From contig NC_037601.1 in assembly GCF_003073045.1 (NCBI RefSeq), positions 21,922,150 through 21,986,149 on the forward strand: DNA of 64,000 nt, given 5' to 3'. How positions within the stretch are numbered: position 1 is the stretch's first letter; every line of letters starts with the position of its first letter. The stretch comes from Pomacea canaliculata (taxonomy: Eukaryota > Mollusca > Gastropoda > Architaenioglossa > Ampullariidae). Positions 18,163 to 32,100 of this stretch are shown here, in pieces. Position numbers and translations under genes: made by a program. Under the pieces are notes generated by a model. It was not told the DNA's origin, did no database searches, and saw only the letters and a program-made list of their open reading frames with translations.

Positions 18163-20460
18163 TTATGCAAGCCCTTGTTGCTGTGAATGAGCCTGGTACA
18201 TGTCTAGGTGCAGGGTAACCTCTGCTATAGTACCCTGGGCTTCATTACCTATAAATGTCTCTGACAAGTCTTTCTCTGCATTAAGCTGCACTGCAGTGTC
18301 CTCCATCTTACGCCGCCGTGGTATCTTGCCATCCGCATACTTTAAGTGGAGAAGAGAATGTTTTTTGAGTGAATCCTTGGTAGATAAGGCTTTTCCACAT
18401 TGTGCACATAGCCATGTCCTTGTGGCCACAGCTGATCTGGGAGAATGCTTACGAAGTGTGTGAGCCCTCAATTGATGCTGGTAGAAAAAGCCCACACCAC
18501 ACAAGTCACACAAGAAGGGTTTGGGTCCATCATGCACAGCCAAGTGCATTTTCAATCGTGTTTGATTGATATGTCCTTTTCCACAATGTTGACAGGTATA
18601 AGGACGGACTGTCTGGTGCCGGAGCATGTGGATTTTTAGGTAGGCCTTGCGTTTGAACACTTTCCCACATTTTTCACATGGAAACGACAAAATGTTGCCA
18701 TCTGCATCATACCGGTCCTCCATGGTGTGATGAGTGAGAATGTGGGACGAGAGGGATGCCGGCCAGCGAAATGTCTTCCCACAATCTGAGCACATGTGTG
18801 GTCGCTCATTTGTGTGAACACGCTTGTGAACCAAAAGCATAGCATTGCGGTAAAAAGCAGCATTACAGGAGTCACACTTGAAAGGCTTCTCTGTACTATG
18901 TTTCTGCATATGATTCTGAAGAACTTCTGTTGTTACAAATTCCATCAAACAGACTTCACATTTAAAAATTGGAATCTGAAGTGCTTCACCAAGGGAACTC
19001 TCTGGATGAATGAAAGAAACGTGCTTTCGCATATCCCGTAGAATATAATACTTCTCACAGATTTTGCACTGGTACTCTTTTAGTTTCCTAGGATATGACT
19101 TGGAATTTTCAGTGACACTATCAGGATCAGTGTGAATTTTCATATGTTTCAACCAGGTGTTTGATTCAAAAAATGACCTTTCACACACACAACACTTGAA
19201 AGGTCTCTCCTTTCTGTGAACTCGTCTTACATGTCTGGAAAGCTTGTCACCTCTGGCATAGCACTTGGTACATTCTTTACACTTGTAAGGCTTGATGCCA
19301 GCATGTACTCTTATAACATGCAGTGAAAGATTCTGTGTTGAGTTGAACCAAGAGTCACAAGACGTACACTTGTACTTTTTATTTTCACTGTGCTTTTCCA
19401 TATGTTTTTTCAAAAGGCGTGATTCAATAAACGTTTCTTGACACACAGAACACTTAAATGGTCTCTCCCCAGTGTGAAGACGCATGTGTATTCTAAAGGT
19501 GTCTGCCCTGCTGAACATTTTTTTACACTCGGTGCACTCATATGTTCTGGCATTTTTCAGTTTCTCTTTCTCTCTCTCTGGACTCGTCTTGCCACAAGCT
19601 AACTTCATGTGCCTTCGCAATGCTGAAGCTTGTGTGTATTCTCTATCACATTCAATACATTTAAATGGTCTCCCTTCTTCTTGGTCTTTCAGTGTAGCTT
19701 TGTCCATCCCACACTGCTTTTGGTGACGTTTCATGCTCCCTACTGTGGTGAACCATTTACAACATTTACTGCATTCAAACAGTTTGGGGTTGGATTTTTG
19801 TACCCCACAGGTTTTTATGTGTCGACTTAAGGCTGAGGAGTAGCCAAATGACTTCTCACATTTGGTACAAACGAATGGTCTGTCACCAGTGTGGGTACGC
19901 ATGTGACTGGCCAAGTGACCTGATACCTTGTATGCAGCACCACACTCTGCGCATTGGAAAGGTCGATCACCTGTGTGAACACGCATGTGAACAGTTAGAC
20001 TGTCTCCCCTTGCAAAATCTTTTCCACAAATGCTACACACATGCTTTTTTAATCTTTGCTTCTCACTGTTTGGTTGCTTAAAAGGTGACCTCTTTTCTGT
20101 GATAATCTGCTTCGTGATTTTGGACTTTTGATTATTTTTATTGCATGGTGAGCTAACTTCTGAACCATCATCCTCACTACCATCTGTCTCCAATGCCTGT
20201 CTCTGTATCATTTCTGATTTTCTTGGTCGAAGCCTCTTTCTGGCAGCAATAACTGGTGAAAGGCTGTGGTCATCCGACTGCTCTTCCTTTGAATGAAGAC
20301 ATGGGCTAGAAATTTCCCAGGTCATAATGTTACTGCTTTTTCTGCTAAACTCAGAATTACCAGTTTGATGAGTCTGACTTTCTACATCTTGGACTCTGTG
20401 ATTAGCTTCAGTTGTCATTACAGCTGTACTATCAGTAACATTCATGCTGCCAGAATCCAT
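18163..20460 (-). CDS. C2H2 zinc-finger protein, 765 aa, 18 fingers, single coding exon
   Basis: Likely a nuclear DNA-binding transcription regulator. Residues 1-140 are acidic and basic low-complexity sequence with a possible nuclear localisation run (RKRLRPRKS). After that come 18 fingers of the C-x2-C-x12-H-x3/4-H type, many joined by the classic TGDRPF/TGERPF linker. Fingers 3-5 end in Cys in place of the last His (KTC, KQC, LAC), so they are C2HC variants. Finger 11 (CKICEKYYILRDMRKH) is one residue short between Cys and His. The last 60 residues lack fingers. There is no KRAB, BTB or ZAD domain. The start ATG is the first in a frame opened by an upstream stop (TAA right before it). The exact orthologue cannot be named. 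Confidence 0.93.
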   Translation of the reverse strand: MDSGSMNVTDSTAVMTTEANHRVQDVESQTHQTGNSEFSRKSSNIMTWEISSPCLHSKEEQSDDHSLSPVIAARKRLRPRKSEMIQRQALETDGSEDDGSEVSSPCNKNNQKSKITKQIITEKRSPFKQPNSEKQRLKKHVCSICGKDFARGDSLTVHMRVHTGDRPFQCAECGAAYKVSGHLASHMRTHTGDRPFVCTKCEKSFGYSSALSRHIKTCGVQKSNPKLFECSKCCKWFTTVGSMKRHQKQCGMDKATLKDQEEGRPFKCIECDREYTQASALRRHMKLACGKTSPEREKEKLKNARTYECTECKKMFSRADTFRIHMRLHTGERPFKCSVCQETFIESRLLKKHMEKHSENKKYKCTSCDSWFNSTQNLSLHVIRVHAGIKPYKCKECTKCYARGDKLSRHVRRVHRKERPFKCCVCERSFFESNTWLKHMKIHTDPDSVTENSKSYPRKLKEYQCKICEKYYILRDMRKHVSFIHPESSLGEALQIPIFKCEVCLMEFVTTEVLQNHMQKHSTEKPFKCDSCNAAFYRNAMLLVHKRVHTNERPHMCSDCGKTFRWPASLSSHILTHHTMEDRYDADGNILSFPCEKCGKVFKRKAYLKIHMLRHQTVRPYTCQHCGKGHINQTRLKMHLAVHDGPKPFLCDLCGVGFFYQHQLRAHTLRKHSPRSAVATRTWLCAQCGKALSTKDSLKKHSLLHLKYADGKIPRRRKMEDTAVQLNAEKDLSETFIGNEAQGTIAEVTLHLDMYQAHSQQQGLA

Positions 20461-20624
20461 TTACAATTTTTCTAATGCTGCTTGCTTCATCTTTTGCACC
20501 TCACCACACACATTTCATTTTCTTCCTTTTAGAAAGTGAGTAGCAGTCTGTTGTACTACCATCTTTGGAAAAATTAACTCATCCTCTGACTTGTAAACTG
20601 GGAAACCAGAAACCAGGTCATTAT
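20461..20624 (-). other. 5' untranslated part of the zinc-finger gene's coding exon
   Basis: Minus-strand TTGATTTACAG ending at 20625 is a good acceptor about 160 bases before the start codon. It suggests that an untranslated first exon lies further upstream (higher coordinates). That exon and its promoter were not located. Confidence 0.45.
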
Positions 20625-22950
20625 CTGTAAATCAAAAATGAAAATCTAAGTTTAAACAATTGACAGCATTCAAGACTGCAACTGAGATAGATACTACCCT
20701 ATTGATTTCTGGCTTATTGAACTATGTTCTGAGCATTTTTAATACATTCTCAACTAATCTGAAAGCCAAATCTCAAAATGACCTATTTCTAAAATAAAAA
20801 GCTTCACAATTTACACTGTTTCATAGATTAGGGAAGAACAAGCATTTTATATATGATTTACAGAGTTTGAAACATTAAATAGGGAGGAATTAAATCATTT
20901 GCTATTTTATACTGAACACATAGTTCATTGCTGACAGAATTACTCTGTTAACAGATTGACTGCATGATCAAACACTATGAACCAGCAGTGTCTGTCCATG
21001 CACAAGGATGTGTACATACAGAAATAATCTTGGCTTCAGACTGGTTGATGTGATGCCTAGACACCCTTTAAATACAACATTTCCCAACTGATAAAAGTAT
21101 GTCTACTTAAACATAAGAAACCTATAAACATGAAAATAAATTTTGAAAACATAAACAATTTGAAATTGGAGGTGAAGAGGGGTGTCTAAATACATACAAA
21201 ACATTAGGTTGGAAGTCTCATCAGTAAAATATAGTGTGTAAAGAACCAAATTATTATGAAAGCTGTTATCAGAGACACAGTTTTACTACACAAAACATGT
21301 TACTCATAATTAAAGCAGTTTCCTGACATTAGGAAGCAAGATTACCATACAATTAATACATCTAGATTGATGTGTTTCTCTTTCCTGTGACTAAGCAATA
21401 AAATCACCAGCCTATACAATTTTGACTGAGAACTTTCACTGCTGTGTGGAGATACTATGGAATCATTAGTACCAGATAACGTATTCTGTTTTTCTGCTGA
21501 CTTGAAATAATGCACTGGATTAGAAATTGTTTTGATACAGTTCTGCGTGAGTAGCGAGAAATCCGAAGGCTCATGTTAAGTACCGTCTGCAATACTATTT
21601 TATTGATTTATTACGCTATCCAAAATTTTAAAAGCCCGAACAAATGGTTTACTCGGGTGGTTTGCGACGCCATGAGCTTTATCTGCTGGGCTTCGTTTGA
21701 ACCAATGCAATAAATGTATCGTATGCCAATCACCCTGGTCATTAAAAGCAATTCAATTAACCGCACACTACTCGTCTGGTCTCCTCTGTTCACTCAGCTG
21801 AGCTCCACTATCCTCTGTTCACTGGTATCCTACACGACACCTTTAATCAAGTACCTTTACGTGGCATCAAACGAACATGCAAGTTATGCATTTGTACCAA
21901 AATGCCAATCAAATCGGTCAAAATCTGCAGGGAAATAAGAGATGCACTGTTACTGTTATTCTTGTGTAAGATTAGCTTTCATCATGTTCATGCTCATTTA
22001 TAAAGAATGCGCAAATTGTAAGAATTTATTATGCAGTATTATTCAATATTTGCACGTACTTTTAACCCCTGGCTGTGTTAAAAGCCTTCCCACTTACAAA
22101 GAAAATTGAAAATCTGTGTATCTTTGTTTTAGATTCGTCCACCAGTACCGCCATGCTATCAGCATGTGACGTATGCAGTCAAGGGCGTTGTACTCTGGCA
22201 GGATTGAAGCTTAGCGGGTGTTACTGTTCTTGGTGGTCAGGGTTTATTTGGTTGTGCACAAATATCTGTAAAAGACAAAATGAAAATGAGGAGTTCTCCG
22301 CATTGTCCTCTATGTATGCCAGCTCTTGTATGCCCAGTATACAGAATTTCAGATATTTTTACGTTTTCAATCCATTGTCTTTGATCCTTCATAGTGCACG
22401 TAGACGTACGTTAGGGGCGCCATGACTCCAAGAGGGGAACTTTTTCTTTTAGAAATTTCTTTCCCTATTGAATTGGATAGCAACTTCTCAACATAACATA
22501 GAGAAGAAGAAGAAGTACATTGGTAAGTAAAGCCTCTTTATTAAAATCTTGAGTATTGAGATGCATTCTTAGATACGACAAAAAATAAAACGAAAAAAAA
22601 AACACCACGGATGTACATTTATCTTTGTATTGTCAGTTACTACTGTATATATGTACATGTACTACCAAAACGTGACTTTCGATCGACAGTTTGTGCTATA
22701 TTACGACTTTTTTGGGAAGAAGTTGCGAATTATTTTAATTTTAAAATAGAAATTGCTTCAGGCCTACCATTTGCCTTTCTAAAAAAGACTCTAAAAAAAA
22801 AAATCCGCATTTTTTTTTTTTTTTTTTTTAGCTGGGGGGGGGGGATGACGTATTTAAGAAGGAGTCTCAATACAGGTCTTTGTCCCTTTATCTGCTTTTT
22901 GCCTAATATTGATATGTGAATCTGTGACACCATTGCCTATGTTCCTGGAT
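20625..22950. other. Upstream region of the zinc-finger gene, no recognised gene
   Basis: AT-rich DNA. A plus-strand mini-ORF starts with ATGACTCCAAGAGG at about 22424 and stops after 24 codons. A donor-like TTGGTAAGTAA follows near 22520, so a divergent non-coding first exon is possible. Homopolymers T17 and G9 lie near 22811-22844. Confidence 0.35.
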
Positions 22951-23138
22951 AAGCTGTCTGCGCAACGGTTAGCGCCTGTCACCAACACAGTGAAGGTTGG
23001 CTGCCCAGAGTTCATTTCTCGTCTCGGGCTCGCTGTTCTTTCTCTGCACGTGGCATCTGTTTACAGGGCTGGCTGCTTGCCGTAATATAGCCTCAGTTGC
23101 TGGCACGGCGTAAAACACCAATCCCCCCCCCCCGCCCC
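22951..23138 (+). mobile_element. tRNA-derived SINE copy B with 12-bp target duplication
   Basis: Same family as copy A: A box GCGCAACGGTTAGCGCC, B-box region GAGTTCATTTCTCGTCTCGG, body TCTGCACGTGGCATCTGTTTAC, end GGCGTAAAACACCAATC and a C-rich tail. It is flanked by the perfect repeat ATGTTCCTGGAT at 22939-22950 and 23139-23150, so the insertion is fairly young. Confidence 0.93.
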
Positions 23139-23150
23139 ATGTTCCTGGAT

Positions 23151-26100
23151 TGATTTCTGCACTTGCTTTATTTTTCTAGACCATTTTATTTCAATTGGCA
23201 TGGCAGCCATCTTGCCTTATTTATATCTGTTCATCAGTAATGTCGATTCAGATTCTGATTCCTTTTTCTGCAATTATAACTAAATATATTTTTTAAACGT
23301 TTGACAGTCGCCAGAGCCTTATCACAAGCCTTGAGTAACCCTTTAAGCGAACTAGGCAGTCGCCTAGTGCGCAGTCACGGAGGGATGGGACGCAAAAATG
23401 GCCTGTGTGTGTTTTATTAAGATGAATAATGTGAGGAAAAAATATAATTTTCATGTAATGACATTTGTTCGAGATCTTTCCTCTTCTTGTAAGTTGACTT
23501 CACGCTAATTTCTCAGTTCATGCATTACAGGAAAGTCCATCATTGGAGTACGCATTGAAGGGATCAGCTAACCAGCGGGGAAGTAAAAGGCGGAGAGTTA
23601 GAGGGGACGGGGAATACGTGGCAGCCTCATCTCTCTCTCTTCTCGGAAGAAGTTCTGCTCGTATGCATAGTGGTCACTATTTTTACGGCTCATCCCATCT
23701 ATCTACATAACACAACCAACCATGCATCGTCGCTAGCCTGAAAACAATTACAGCCGCTCAGCCTTTGGAATTCATTCCTTTCTTGAGACTAACTTACATG
23801 CCTGCCAGACCACTTGCTCCTTGGACCGCGTCGGCCAATAATTACTAAAACAGCGGTGAAATTGCAAGTTGCATCTGCCTAACGACCTTCATTGTTAGAT
23901 GCGATGTGTGCGTACTCACTTCCCGAGGTTCACGACGTATGGGTAGGTTTTGTCCGGGTTTGATTTGTATCCCTTTAAAAAACTAGTTCATGTAACATGA
24001 TTCATTTTATAGGTGTAATGTGGTTTCAGTAATTAAGCCAAACCTATTAGCCTTTATTATACACTGATTTGTTGGTCACTGCACGCACGCGCAATATTTT
24101 CACACGGGACGTTACGCATGTCACTTGGTTTATTTGTTGTTCACGGTCTCGCTGTAAGTTCGCACAAATGATCGTCGGGAATGTTCTCCACAGAGGCAGG
24201 GAAATCTAGGTGTCGACATAACTTGCAGGCACCGAGAAAAAGGCAAATGTGCTCTTTGGTCTCGAACAAAGGATGCTGGCTTCTTCCGATTAAAGTAAAG
24301 GGCAGCACATTTCCCTTTCTTTCAGGTAGTGGTTCAGCCTTCCATGATTATCAGTCTAGTCCTAACGTATATGTTGATAAATTGTTCACTTTCGCTCCTT
24401 TACCTGATATACTGGGAGCCAGGTAATACGTTACAGAAGACAGAAAGGGATAAAGACGAGACTCTACAGGTGTTGTTTGCCGCTGCTGCTATCTTCATTA
24501 CCTGTTGTTATCACTTTCTCTTGGTGTCTCAGAGGCCTGTCATGTCCGCCGTAGTGTACCCTGTTACAAGATCCTTCGTGTTTCCATATTCTAGACTTCT
24601 ATTTAGTTTGAGATGCTATATTAGTTACTACTGTTTAAAAACCTTAAGTTTACTTTTATTTTTTGTTTGTTTTGTTTTTTTGTGTCTTTTTAAGCCTGGT
24701 TTTTGAATGGTTTGTTACATACTTTCTAGCTTGAGCTTTCTGGACGTCGTTTTTATAGTTAAAAGGGAATTTGTCTCACGATACTTGTAGTGCAGGTGCA
24801 ATAAATATTTTGCTGCTTCTTTCGCATTATTAAAAAAAAAAAACAAAAAAAAAACATTAGTGTAGTTATCTCGTTGCTGAATTTTCCGACTTCACTCTTC
24901 AGACTTCCAAATATTTAGAATACCGCTGCCCACGTAATTCTTGGAGCGCCCCATATTGCCAGCCAATAATTAGAACAACAACGCTGGCTTCCAGAAAAAA
25001 CTAACTATAGAACTGATCTCTGCTCTAACACGGTTACAGTTTCGCCACCAACTTACCGAGTTCCTTCGTTATCTATACTCGTTCTCTTCACTTCTCATGC
25101 ACGAGGCTTTGTCAGCGTAACCAATACAACCTCCGCTCACGTGGTTATCGTCTTTTTCAAGTTTTGGGCATCAGCTGGACCTCTTGCTTTGCATCGTCAG
25201 TCTCTCCTTTCAAATCATCACTCAAGACAGACTTCTGCCATCATTTTCATTAACTCTGGTCAGTTGAAGGAATCGTGATTCTGTGTGTATATGTGGTCTT
25301 CGTTGGTCATGTGACCCGGCACGACACCTTGTGGAAGAGTAGTTAGCAAATTCTTGATTAGTATTTAAAAGCTTGACGATTTGCTAAAAGACATCAAACA
25401 ATTTTTTTTTCACTTTTCAAAGTGATATATTTTTCGTGTGTAAGTACACTTTCCAAGCACACTCACAGTTTAACACATATACAGAGACGCACAAATATAA
25501 CGAAAGTCTCACAACTCAAAGACAGAAATTTATTTAACGCCATACCGTGAATTGACATTCAATCTGCCAAAAAGGACCGAAAATCTAAATACACACATTC
25601 GCATTGTTCTCATGTAAGTGAGTGGACTTATTGCTCACATGGCAGTACGAAGAAACTACTTACATTACCTTTAAGGAGAGGTCCATGAAAAGGCAATTTT
25701 ATATTTGGGAGGCAATCGTGGATATTACTTGTTAACTGCACACGTGTGACTGACTCATAGGGTCAAATGTTCAATATTTCACTCGGTTTTGATTTACACA
25801 CATAAATATTTATTCGCAATCTGTTGAATCATCTTTTGTCAAAACTGCACGGCGGCGCTTCAGACTAGCTTAGAAACATGATGTTGTTCAATCATCATAA
25901 ATGTGACTTTAAAAGAAAAAGCAGTAAGGCCTTCACAGAAAGATTCCTGTTCATACCTAGTTTTTATTCTCGCGAAACAAACCGATGTGTTTTCTTTCAA
26001 AGCGATCGCCGATTAAGAAAAAGCAACGAAGGCATACAGTTTCTTCACAAGCAAATTTCTTTTCTTATTTAAAAAAAAAAAAACTGTAATGCGGAAATAC

Positions 26101-29100
26101 AGTTATTGTTCAACAGCTCCATACAGAAAGCTGTGAAGTAGTAATGCATTTTCTCAATAGATCCGCAATATTATTGCACTTTTCCACCAAAGCCAACGTA
26201 AACAACATAACCAATTTTGTATCATGAAGCACAAAACTGTACAAGAAAAGTCTCTTTACAAGTCGAAACTGCAAGTATCACACCAATGATAAAGTCAGGC
26301 CGTGAAACAATAAAGTTACCTTGGAAATGTAGCAATAGCTATCTAAGTTGCAGGCCAATTAATGAGGCAAAAGTGGCGTTTTCCTTAAAAACTTTTTATG
26401 CGACACTGCCACTAACACGTGAACAATAGAGGCGATATTTATGAAATACAAAATGAAAGTAGAATATATTGTACATCGGTTGGAAGCCCCCTTAATGGCA
26501 AGTTTTGTGTAATATAATCAGTTTTATACATCATATATATTACCGTTATATAGACATACTAGTTGTCATTTTGATTTGTTTACGCACCTTGCGATAAATT
26601 ATTTTTCAGAGTGCTATGAACGCATACATGTAATTATTTTAGAAGATCACTCCTGTTTGCAACGGCACGGTGAATGTAAATTTTCACAATTGCACGTCTA
26701 AGCTTATTTTAAATTACGAGCATGAACATTAAACTATAGCTCATCGTGAAGTTATGCAGAGAGGGGCAGAAATGTCAATATTTATAACCAAGTAAGAGAT
26801 TTTTTTATAGATAAGCTCTGCAGAAGTGACAGAGATGACCGAGGCTTCACAGAAAAGTCGGAGTCCTCAGATCCATATTCACCTCGCTATTCGGCCTCAG
26901 CAGCTTCAGTCTCCTGACGCCTACTTGCGCTGAAAGTCCACAAGAAAGATTTCTTTGTTCAGGAAAATCAAAGTTTTCAAAACATCTCGAAATATTATCT
27001 GATAAGGTCGACGATAATGAAATAAACAGGTAATTAATAAGTGTACAGTTCATGATAAACAGTAGCTCATCACATTAGGATCTTATTTTCCTTCCCTATA
27101 GCTGGGTTTCACTGGTCGGGGATTTTATTTTTTTTTTTTTTTTGTATCGGAATGTTTGTCATAATACTATCAACTCACCGAGATGATTTCTGCTTTACAT
27201 TAAGGTATTAGTGTCTGATCGAGAAAACGTCAAATTGTATTATGTGGATGGGTTACAACATTATTATTATAAAAGTCGAAAGAACGACTAGAGACGGAAC
27301 TTACACAATTTATTATCTCAAAGTCATAATTGTGTATGCATCAATGTAGCGATTTTTGTTGATCATGGAAAACGCGTGTATCATCGATTAAAGTATTTTT
27401 AGACGATGAGGTTTCTACTTGTGCTCATTCTTCCTTTTCTTTGTCACGAACGGGAAAGAACATGAACTGACGCATTTTCAAGCCATTTGTTTGTAAGATG
27501 TACCTCTAAATGTAACATTTTTACCTAAAAAAGAAATGGGTATCAAGTTTTCTAAAGTTTCGCAATGGAGTTCTTTTACCCACTTCTTTCTTGCCATGCG
27601 ATGGTAATTTGAGGCCCTTCTTAACCGGACAAATACAGACGAACGTTCATCAAGTTTGGCAACGTTTTACTTTTATGTAAACACTTTGCTAGACTTGGTC
27701 AAACATACTCTATCCCGTATCCCTTTAATCAGGATATGTGGACCGGAAAAGAACGTCGCAGATTCGAGGCTTTTTCTAGTGAATAACCGGAAAACCTCTG
27801 TACATCAGTGTCTGATATTTGAATGGGGTGGAATAGGGTAGTCTATTTTTTTCATCGTGCCGGGTTCTAGACATTTATAGGCTCCTACAGACACTATCCT
27901 ACTATTCTACCCTTTACTCTTGGCCCCAAAGCGTCTAATCTTGAGCTGTTGAGCTACAACAATATTCACGAAACATACTCAGCAGCAATACACATCGATT
28001 TTATTCATTGTTTCAAACCTAATAATATCTACAGTGACGCTTGCATTGGGCACCGCGTTTATTTTCAGTTTGTGTAATACGTGTGACTATAGTTACAGTA
28101 TAGACGGCGGAATATTATACAACAACAATTCATATCAAAGTCTGTAAGAAGGAAATGTATCGACAGCAATAATAAAGTGTAAACCATATTCTTTCATTTA
28201 CTTTTTAAGAATCACCGATAAATAAATCCTACTTAAATACAAATTAATCTTCTTTCCTATGTTAACAACATTACAAATTATCAGAAAAATAAACTTGCAC
28301 ATAACCGTTGATTATACTTTCAACACCTGCAAATAAAGTCAGAGAGTAAAATCAAAGTAAAGACATTACGCTTTTTTCGAAAACAGTTATTTGGTTTTCC
28401 CATCAATAAACATACCAATCACAATTCAGCAACATTCACTTGCAAGCCACATGAAAATAGTAACGGAGCAAAGCCAAGCAAGAAACTTGAGAATGGATAA
28501 GCCAGACTGTCAACATTCTAATGCGCAGCATTTAAATGTTAACAAGTGCATCTCAGATGAAGAGACTTCCTTTGAGAGATGCAGTTATTGTATGCATGGA
28601 ATTGTCAGAATAGAGCAAACTATTTTTAAGTCAATAAACAAAGCATGCTATAACAGCTTTCATGAGCCTTAAAGGGAAAAAAGCGAAAACTGACAAGACA
28701 AAAATAAAGCTGACAATTTTCTTGCCTAAAATGTCTCCTAAACACATCATGTCATCTTTAAAGGAAAAGACTACAGCTCAATTAAAATAAAGATTTAATG
28801 AGACTCGAAAGAGACTAGTGTGGATGTCGAAAGTCCGCTCCGCTAAAGAACTGACGAAAAGAAGTTCAGGAACTAAGATCCCAAGAGAAAAGGAGGTTCC
28901 TACTTTACGTACCCTCCCAGTGGAGCAGGCGGCCGCCCGGTGTCATGGCGGTCTAGCTGTAAGACATTCGGCTCTTGTTGAGTGTCTTCCTGATACGTCT
29001 CCTCAGCTCCGACACCGGGGAAGTGCGTTGCTCTACACCAGTCTGTGACATCATCACTTGTGTCACTTCTTATTCACCTAGGTCTCTGAACTAGGCTTCT

Positions 29101-32100
29101 AACGACTTTTCTTTTAAGTATTCTCAGTAGTACAGGACACGCATGTCCTAAACTTTTTCTGCTTCAAGCTTCATTGATTTCTATCTCAAGAAGGAATAAA
29201 ACTAGACAGCGACGTGGAAATGTCAGTAGGAAACTCCACTGTTAAGGACGTTCTTATGAAATAAAATATTCGAGACAACATCGAGTATATTTTCCCCAGT
29301 TAATTTGTTATCTCGACATTTCTGACCGAGTGGCATACATCTGTCCTATCCTGAGTTTGTTTCCCTAGTATTCTTCTTAAATATGCTGTTCACGAACTAC
29401 TTCCCAGAAATGCTATTTCATTAGACAGGGAGGCTTGTCGCATGAATATGTTTACAAGCAATTCTGAAATAATGCTAATGAAAGTAATGACATAACTAAT
29501 CATTTTTCTATTGATCGTTAACAATAAGATACCATTTTCATAAGACTATTTTAATTTCTGTTCACCTAGCTGAAATTAAGATAAATTAGCAAGCATCAAA
29601 ACGCTACATTCAGTAAACATTTGTCAACAGAAATGCTTTACAGAATGTCAAGAACTTGAAGGTTCAGGCAGCTGTAAGCGGGCTTATTGTCCTTGCATAA
29701 TTACAATATTGCACCGTTTAATGTGCCAGTTTTTGCACTTTAGACAGCTGACATTCTGTCAAATCATTTCTTGGGCTGCATTATTTATTGTGTTATTGAT
29801 CTTGAGCGACTAGTCTACTCATGTTTCTACTTAATTCAGGAAACATTCTTGTGGAATTTTCCTTTCCTTCCTCTTTCCTCCTCGTAAATAAAAACAATTG
29901 GTTGCCTACTGTCAAGATGAAAACATTACAACAGAATGGATATTGTTTCGCACACCAAAAAAAATTATTTAATGAAACAGATGCTACTTTGTGAAACAGT
30001 TCACTCCGACAGGGATCAAAATAAAAAATCTTTGCACATGTTTCCACAAGCTTGTATTCCTGTGCTGCGTTATACTCGGTGATGAAATATTTGCGGAAAA
30101 GGTGATCATGATAGCAAAGAAACAGGATGGCAATAACAATGCAATGCAGAGCAGAAAATAGGGTGAAATATGAATTACTTATGCGACCATGGCTTTGATG
30201 ACAATGTTATGACATGATATGCTTCTCAGGCGAAAGGACTGTTAGCATAGGTTAAGTTGCATCTACTTGCGCGCGCAGTCAAAACAGAGGTATAACATGA
30301 CGCCATGCTACTTAGCGTGTGCAGCCTACCTCTTGTCTGCTTCCTCCTTATATACATATGTGTGGGCTGACAAACGTTTGTGAGTACGATTTGTCGTGAC
30401 TCATCACAACAATTTATTATAACTTTGCAAACAGAGAAATATATAAAAACAAGGGAGGTAAAATACCCTGTTATTTATTGAGATATATATCTATAAAGGG
30501 GCATTACTGGCTTCGCTCTAAGACACTAAAGCCTGTACATGTTAAATTATTTAATTAGTTGAACGAAGCTTACATGTTTATTACCAGCTCACATCACACT
30601 TAAAAGGGTCTCTTGTTAGTGTACTAATGTGCGCGCGTGCGTGTGTGCATCTTTGACAATTGTGAATAAAGAAAAAGAAGAATGATTTTTATTTAGTAAT
30701 TAAACTTTTTACCTTTCTTTCTTTTCCCAGTAGCTTTGAACTAAAAGTAGAGTTGTTGTTATTATTATTATTTTTTTTTTGAAAGGCCCTCCTTTAATGG
30801 TACTTAAAACTATCAAAAGAGTCTGTATAGCAGAAGGATATAATAAAGCTGGAAGTTATGACATCATTAGAAAATATGTAAACGAAAATAAAGTCCTCAA
30901 ATAGGAAAGTACTTTTTAATTTTTGACATATGCATATATTTTCAGATATGGTTAAATGGTTTCTAAATCATGACATGTTACAGCTATAACAATAATCGTT
31001 GCAACATGGGAATGGCTTTAACAACGACCACTAATCTGAGTTTTAGGCGAGGGAGGTTAGGTGTGAGTGTAGCTGGCGCATGCAAAGCACTACTTACTGC
31101 GTACAAGGCAGGATTTTTTACCGTGGCTGTAGTGGAGTCAGCGCCTCCTCCGGCTCTGTAAGAACTAGATTGGTGAGCAGAAACAGAAGGATGGGTTTTA
31201 GTCAAGATGCACACACGAAACAAAAGGCTGCATAGACATGGTAGTCAACAGTTGGGCAGTGACCAGTGTAATGAAAAGGGCTGGCTGTTCTGGTCGGGGA
31301 CGGAATGAAAGATAAATTACGATGAGGTCGGTTAAAGGTCTTGAGTAATCACACTAAGCGCAGACACGTTTCATCTTGGATGTGCATTTATGCAGATGCG
31401 GAACTGAGCAACGCAGAAACTCCTCGCGAGCACGAGATTAGTATAAACTGAAAGCTGCGAGATTTAAAACAATTATTACCCTAGGAAGAAGCATTGTTCA
31501 AGAGAGCAAATTACTCTGCAACGAAAAGCAGAACGACGATTGTCTGCCTCACTTTTTGTTTTCATCTGTTGACAGTTGAGGGCACCACTTCTCCTTGGCT
31601 TCTGACTCAAGTATGAAAATCGGTCCAGGGCCTCTATAATTATAGTGTCTGGAGACTAAGACTTTGTCTTCGCGAAAACGTGGTCACTTTATAGTATGGA
31701 CCCTTGCAAGAAATAGTAAAGCCTTTTGGGTGCGCTTACATTTGTGACTTGTAAAATTGCTGGTAAGAAACATTCAGGTTTGACAACGAGGGCTAAAACG
31801 ACAGACATACATTTCCATATATACAAACATAAATTTCTGGACTTAACATTAGCATAACTTAGAAATACGTTTGCTTCTCACAAAAGGCATCATTTAAGTA
31901 TAACAATTAAAAAGTTTTTTTCATAATTAAAACTTATTATGGAAGTAACGATAAAATAATTGCAAAAATCATGCACTAAAAATCTTTTCAAGTTATTTGG
32001 AGACAATACATAAGTTATTTTTACAGAACTTTCCTCTACCCTACACAACAAATAAACAACAAAATAAACAAGACGGCATGCTCTCTAAGTGAGGATTCTA

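Noticed and set aside
22075..22425. Plus-strand frame of 116 codons with many Cys
   Set aside because: No family motif, no signal peptide by eye, and AT-rich flanks. The Cys pattern has no regular spacing.
24181..24706. Two overlapping plus-strand frames
   Set aside because: Hydrophobic content follows T-rich DNA. There is no supporting splice or start context.
28930..29050. Possible tRNA-like or SINE head (GGCGGTCTAGCTGTAAGACA)
   Set aside because: No B box and no cloverleaf. It does not match the SINE family seen elsewhere.
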